Below are positions 34,244 to 36,423 of a DNA stretch of 36,423 nt, piece by piece. The stretch is from Candidatus Melainabacteria bacterium (GTDB taxonomy: Bacteria; Cyanobacteriota; Vampirovibrionia; 2-02-FULL-35-15): positions 44,615 to 81,037 of the forward strand of contig JAHFBG010000011.1 of the NCBI GenBank assembly GCA_023250155.1. The letters run 5' to 3'. Each line of letters begins with the position of its first letter. Positions within the stretch are counted from its first letter, which is position 1. A program made the translations under genes and the position numbers. The notes under the pieces are model-generated. The model saw only the letters and a list, made by a program, of their open reading frames with translations, was not told where the DNA came from and did no database searches.

Positions 34244-36423
<2,180 letters not shown>

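Overview
The window is an AT-rich bacterial chromosome segment with about 26 protein genes and the 5' three quarters of a 23S rRNA gene running off the right edge. Several traits suggest a non-photosynthetic relative of Cyanobacteria (Melainabacteria/Vampirovibrionia or a neighbouring lineage). These are a lexA gene whose operator has the cyanobacterial GTAC-N4-GTAC core, a SufR-like Fe-S regulator, a three-gene proton-translocating transhydrogenase (pntAA-pntAB-pntB), and heptanucleotide tandem repeats like the STRR repeats of filamentous cyanobacteria. The lineage call is an inference; no 16S gene is present to test it.

Layout. 1-2237 (minus): two tandem, recently duplicated genes for secreted proteins built of cysteine-rich CDDGN repeats. 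2326-5444 (minus): hisH and leuS with overlapping stop and start codons. 5716-9614 (plus): a lipoprotein-like protein, a matrixin-type metalloprotease and an M16 peptidase, probably one operon. 9598-12906 (minus): a small unknown gene, then pntB, pntAB and pntAA. 12992-16124 (plus): an unknown secreted protein, three exported four-cysteine thioredoxin-fold proteins, and lexA with its operator. 16121-18121 (minus): trpC and sat. 18247-19548 (plus): an MCE/MlaD-type lipid-transport protein with a coiled-coil insertion. 19576-22170 (minus): a 611-residue unknown protein behind a seven-residue leader ORF, and the SufR-like regulator. 22475-23467 (plus): a sigma-70 factor with an altered -35 recognition helix. 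23439-27638 (minus): panE and a 1073-residue protein with tandem ~100-residue repeats. 27976-30606 (plus): a PrkA-like AAA+ protein. 30640-33583: queA, a family 2 glycosyltransferase and two small unknown genes. 33584-36423: a leader region and the 23S rRNA gene.

The housekeeping genes are ordinary but tightly packed: three convergent gene pairs overlap at their 3' ends and two others start head to head or overlap by start and stop codons. Biosynthesis (HisH, TrpC, PanE), redox balance (transhydrogenase, thioredoxins, Fe-S sensing) and cell-surface functions (repeat proteins, proteases, MCE protein, glycosyltransferase) dominate.

The most unusual content is short repetitive DNA. A heptamer array lies in frame inside queA, with relatives in two intergenic regions. 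A ~28-bp imperfect palindrome lies in frame inside trpC. A third palindromic repeat lies between pntAB and pntB. Other points to follow are the apparently unlinked 23S gene, the coupled mini-ORF, the divergent PrkA-like and tandem-repeat genes, and the altered sigma factor.
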